The notes under the pieces: model-generated | What the model was told of the DNA's origin: nothing | The model's input: the letters and a program-made list of their open reading frames with translations, nothing else | The model's database searches: none | Translations under genes and position numbers: made by a program | DNA from: an uncultured Blautia sp. | Lineage (GTDB): Bacteria > Bacillota > Clostridia > Lachnospirales > Lachnospiraceae | Assembly (NCBI GenBank): GCA_934408705.1 | Contig: CAKRVL010000052.1 | Coordinates: 1-18,497 of the forward strand | Length of the DNA stretch: 18,497 nt | Reading direction: 5' to 3' | In this document: in pieces, positions 16,231-18,497 of the stretch | Position numbering within the stretch: the first letter of the stretch is position 1 | Layout: every line of letters begins with the position of its first letter

Positions 16231-16449
16231 GATGTATATGATATGAGTGTCAAAAGGTCTTTTGACACTCATATCATACCCGGATTGCTACGCAGCTACG
16301 CTGCTCCCGCAATCCTCCAAATATTCGAAATCCGCTGATTTACTTCGTAAATCGCTACTTTCTCATATTTGGCGTGTCCCAAGTTCAAAAGCCTTATCGT
16401 GCAAGCACGAACAGCTTTTTGACCTTTTGACACTGGTATCATGTATATA
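16231..16449. repeat. 219-bp intergenic element with terminal inverted repeats and internal hairpins (MITE-like?)
   Basis: Terminal inverted repeats of 26 bp (16231-16256 and 16424-16449, about 22 matching positions, core CTTTTGACACT..TATCAT) flank a non-coding body. A third copy of the core (16259-16278) abuts the left end in opposite orientation. The body contains three consecutive hairpins: 16282-16315 (GGATTGC/GCAATCC with inner GCAGC/GCTGC); 16317-16372 (CCAAATAT/ATATTTGG enclosing GATTTAC/GTAAATC); 16385-16422 (TCAAAAGC/GCTTTTTGA enclosing TCGTGC/GCACGA). No open frame or RNA family is recognised. It accounts for most of the gene-free region 16202-16506. A non-autonomous mobile element or a structured repeat are both possible. 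Confidence 0.7.
16237..16278. repeat. Perfect 20-bp-arm palindrome at the left end of the element
   Basis: The arms TATGATATGAGTGTCAAAAG and their exact reverse complement are separated by only 2 bp (GT). They are formed by the left terminal repeat and the third core copy. It could extrude as a cruciform or act as a strong RNA hairpin 36 nt before the spore protein start; no T-run follows, so it is not a standard terminator. Confidence 0.9.
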
Positions 16450-16506
16450 AGGAGTATGGACAAAATACAGAAAGTTTATACCAAACGAACGCAATTACTA
16501 TTATTC

Positions 16507-16692
16507 TTATGCCTTCGGAATGATAATCGCGGCGATAATGTACGCCCAGATCCCGGCGCCGCCGAAGCAGGTGAGTATTACCCAGGCGAGACGCACCAGG
16601 GTAGGGTCGATGTCGAAGTACTCAGCAATACCACCGCAGACACCGCACAGCATACAATTTACAGTTGATTTATATAAACGTTTATTGCTCAT
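16507..16692 (-). CDS. Small PspC domain protein
   Basis: A 61-residue membrane protein consisting of just one PspC domain: a KRLYKS start, LCGVCGGIAEYFDIDPTLVRL (about 15-35), the conserved PspC helix-turn, then a hydrophobic segment (about 36-58) ending IIIPKA. PspC-type proteins act in envelope stress responses. The frame is open 42 codons upstream but ATG 16692 has TTGGAGA about 8 nt before it and the extension would overlap the DUF4097 gene. Last gene of the padR-DUF1700-DUF4097 operon, 25 nt after its neighbour. No clear terminator follows; the inverted-repeat element begins about 58 nt downstream. Confidence 0.88.
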   Translation of the reverse strand: MSNKRLYKSTVNCMLCGVCGGIAEYFDIDPTLVRLAWVILTCFGGAGIWAYIIAAIIIPKA

Positions 16693-16717
16693 AATTGATT
16701 TCTCCAATCTTATAAAC

Positions 16718-17581
16718 TTAGTCTTCCCCGTCAAACTCCACATCAATCTCTCCCATTCCACACTCCAGCACCATATTTCTGCTGGCACCATCGTTGGAAA
16801 TGGTTTTCTCAATGCCAAATCCGCTGTACTCAGAATCTCCCAGATCGATCTCGCCGATTCCGCAGGTTAGCTCATAATCGTAATCCTTCTCTTTGCCAGC
16901 CATGATCAGAGAAATCTCACCTGTGCCGCAGTCTGCACTGAGATCCGGGGTATCAAGCATGTCAATGTCAAGGGTTCCTGCTCCTACCTGAAGGGCACAG
17001 CTCTTTGCCGTAACCACGCCACAGCTGCTGAACTCTCCAGCTCCTACCTCCAGTGAAAAATCCTCTGCCTGCAAGTCACAGTTCAGCTCAATAGTTCCAG
17101 CATCAATGCCCATCACTACGCTGCCAAACTTTTTCCCGGAAGGTACACTGACCTTGATCTGCTTCTGCTTTCTACTGGTGCCGCTGTGGGTATCTGTGAT
17201 AGTGATTTTCCCTGAAGACTTGTTCACTACAACATCCTGCTTCGTGTCATTTGCGATCTCCACCCGGATCTTATCGCCGTCATATTCCTGAAAAAGAAGC
17301 TCATCATATTTCAGACTGATTTCCAGATCACTGGCAAACTCCAGTTCCACAGTGTCACCATCTGTGATATTCCAGTCCGTATCCAAAGTCCGGACACTTT
17401 TTCCGAAATGGATCAGCCCTGCCAGGGGATAAGCGTGATTCCGAATAACCTCATCAGCCAGGTCAAATACGTTTCCCCTGTTCTCCACTGCGGCTACAGA
17501 AATTCCACCAATGCACAGGCCAATTCCCGCCACAGCAAACACACCAGCTGCGATCAGCATTCCCTTTGTTCCTTTTTTCAT
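16718..17581 (-). CDS. DUF4097 family putative adhesin (envelope beta-helix protein)
   Basis: A 287-residue protein with an N-terminal membrane anchor (about 8-32) and an exposed body of repeated short beta strands typical of DUF4097. Recurrent turns such as GAGEFSSCGV, GAGTLDIDML, GTGEISLIMA, GIGEIDLGDS and GMGEIDVEFD (from about 185 to the end) indicate a right-handed repetitive beta fold. Function is not established; the family often accompanies PadR, DUF1700 and PspC genes. ATG 17581 has GGAGG 7 nt upstream and overlaps the upstream stop by 4 nt (ATGA), indicating translational coupling. Confidence 0.85.
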   Translation of the reverse strand: MKKGTKGMLIAAGVFAVAGIGLCIGGISVAAVENRGNVFDLADEVIRNHAYPLAGLIHFGKSVRTLDTDWNITDGDTVELEFASDLEISLKYDELLFQEYDGDKIRVEIANDTKQDVVVNKSSGKITITDTHSGTSRKQKQIKVSVPSGKKFGSVVMGIDAGTIELNCDLQAEDFSLEVGAGEFSSCGVVTAKSCALQVGAGTLDIDMLDTPDLSADCGTGEISLIMAGKEKDYDYELTCGIGEIDLGDSEYSGFGIEKTISNDGASRNMVLECGMGEIDVEFDGED

Positions 17582-18330
17582 GCCCGCTCCTCCTTTTTAT
17601 TCCGATACAGGATTTTCTGGAAAAAATCTGTCACCTTGCGAAGGATCCATGGGAAAATTGTGGAACCCAGCCATCCGGTCAAGATACAGAACAAAATTCC
17701 AATTGCCATGGAAATTCCACCAATTCCCATCACCAACAGGCCTACCGCCACATTACTAAACAAAAGCCCGACTCCTCCGCCAATGCAGGCGCAGCCAGCC
17801 ACGATCAGTGCAAATGCTGTCACTCCTGACACAAAAATGGCTAGAAATGGAAGCAGAACCACCACCAGCAGAACACTGAACACGCCGCTGGCTGCGGTTA
17901 TTAGAAATGGGGAAAGGAATACCAGGGCGATGAGAAGCAAAATAAATCTGCTGTTCGTTCCTTTTTCCTTTGGGTGATAACCCTCCCGGGCACGCCTGGA
18001 TTTTCCTTTATTACCCTTTTCTTCATAATAACTTTCATTCTCTGAAAAACCATCCAGAACCTCCGGCACATATGAATTCCCAGAATTCCGCAGATCCTCA
18101 TATCCCTTCTCAGTGTACTGTGCATAACTGTCATTACTCTCGTCCAGGTCAGCCTTTATAATGGCGGCCACCTTTCCCGGACTTCCCAGCTCTCTGATTA
18201 CGGAAGCTTCCTTCTCAGGTCCGGCTTCGTCAAAATAACTGTTGTAATAAGCTAGCGCCTCCTGACGCTCCGCTTCCGAAATATCAGACAGCAGCCTCTC
18301 CAGCTGTTCCATAAACTGTGCTCTGTCCAT
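17578..18330 (-). CDS. DUF1700 family membrane protein
   Basis: A 250-residue protein with a cytoplasmic N-terminal helical domain (1-62) carrying the EALAYYNSYFDEAG motif (24-37) and ELGSP (47-51) typical of DUF1700/HAAS proteins, a charged linker (65-127) and several membrane helices (about 128-148, 150-170, 171-190, 193-217). Proteins of this family are normally encoded directly after a PadR regulator, as here, and are thought to interact with it. GGAGGAG precedes the ATG by about 11 nt and lies within the padR 3' end, 5 nt separating the genes. Confidence 0.88.
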   Translation of the reverse strand: MDRAQFMEQLERLLSDISEAERQEALAYYNSYFDEAGPEKEASVIRELGSPGKVAAIIKADLDESNDSYAQYTEKGYEDLRNSGNSYVPEVLDGFSENESYYEEKGNKGKSRRAREGYHPKEKGTNSRFILLLIALVFLSPFLITAASGVFSVLLVVVLLPFLAIFVSGVTAFALIVAGCACIGGGVGLLFSNVAVGLLVMGIGGISMAIGILFCILTGWLGSTIFPWILRKVTDFFQKILYRNKKEERA

Positions 18331-18335
18331 ATCTG

Positions 18336-18497
18336 CTAATTCTCCTCCCTTTTTCGGCTGCTGTCCACATTCTGGTCAGAAGCCTCAAACATACTGCTTA
18401 TCTTCGTGGAATAATTCTTCCACTCAATCTTGTACAAATTCAGCTGTGCCTGCCCTTTCTCCGTCAGCTTATAATATCTGCGGTTCCGTCCGGCATA
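18336..18497 (-). CDS. PadR-family transcriptional regulator (3' end only)
   Basis: The frame enters from the window edge at 18497 and gives 53 residues to TAG at 18338-18336. It begins AGRNRRYYKLTEKGQAQL, the winged-helix beta hairpin of PadR proteins (NRRYYKLTEKG), followed by a short C-terminal helix with Trp (YKIEWKNY). The start lies outside the window. PadR regulators usually repress their own operon, so it probably controls the DUF1700-DUF4097-PspC genes behind it. Confidence 0.85.
   Translation of the reverse strand, partial: YAGRNRRYYKLTEKGQAQLNLYKIEWKNYSTKISSMFEASDQNVDSSRKREEN

Noticed and set aside
16202..16260. Sigma-G promoter ahead of the spore protein gene
   Set aside because: CATATCA near 16265 is only a partial match to the -10 consensus and has no fitting -35; it lies in the palindrome and could be chance.
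16415..16450. TTGACC and TTGACA sequences in the element's terminal repeats as outward promoters
   Set aside because: The -10 matches at 16-18 nt are poor on both sides (for example CAAACA), so I did not call promoters.
16441..16668. 75-codon plus-strand frame next to the inverted-repeat element, with an AGGAG-like sequence
   Set aside because: Most of it is antisense to the PspC gene and the product shows no domain; the AGGAG is probably chance.

Overview
The window looks like chromosomal DNA of a spore-forming, low-to-mid-GC Firmicute, most likely a gut Lachnospiraceae (Blautia/Dorea/Ruminococcus-like). The signs are a valyl-tRNA synthetase behind a T-box leader, a small acid-soluble spore protein, a PadR/DUF1700/DUF4097/PspC cassette, an FtsX-type permease carrying a giant Leu/Gly heptad array, and a VTC/DUF4956/CotH cluster. 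The genus is an inference from gene content. Every gene I can support lies on the minus strand, so transcription runs from high to low coordinates. The long plus-strand open frames are antisense to real genes.

Layout, in direction of transcription. 18497-16507: the 3' end of a padR-family regulator, then DUF1700 membrane protein, DUF4097 putative adhesin and a 61-residue PspC protein, tightly packed with a 4-nt overlap, which looks like a self-regulated envelope operon. 16506-16202: no gene, but a 219-bp palindrome-rich element with about 26-bp terminal inverted repeats and three internal hairpins, perhaps a MITE-like element or structured repeat. 16201-16004: an alpha/beta-type spore protein with its own terminator. 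15896-13894: an OmpR-type response regulator and a membrane histidine kinase overlapping by 7 nt; their promoter is embedded in the upstream terminator. 13661-12357: O-acetylhomoserine sulfhydrylase behind a promoter and a long G-poor leader. 12172-8059: an apparent four-gene operon of VTC polyphosphate-polymerase domain, DUF4956 membrane protein, CotH kinase-like membrane protein and a secreted protein with four SH3b repeats, ending at a strong 14-bp hairpin. 7895-3185: MacB/LolD-type ATPase and its 1328-residue FtsX-like permease with its own promoter. 3134-48: valS with promoter, T-box leader and terminator. 33-1: apparent start of the next gene.

The two most interesting units are (1) the VTC/DUF4956/CotH/SH3b operon, which combines a cytoplasmic polyphosphate-type enzyme, an uncharacterised membrane protein, a surface-exposed kinase-like protein and a wall-binding-type protein, and could be an envelope phosphorylation or polyphosphate system; and (2) the permease, in which about 68 uninterrupted heptads are split at the middle by one Asn-Pro-Gly turn, suggesting a very long symmetric antiparallel hairpin outside the membrane. 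The intergenic element at 16231-16449 is the most interesting non-coding feature. All family assignments are by eye from motifs; no search or structure prediction was run.
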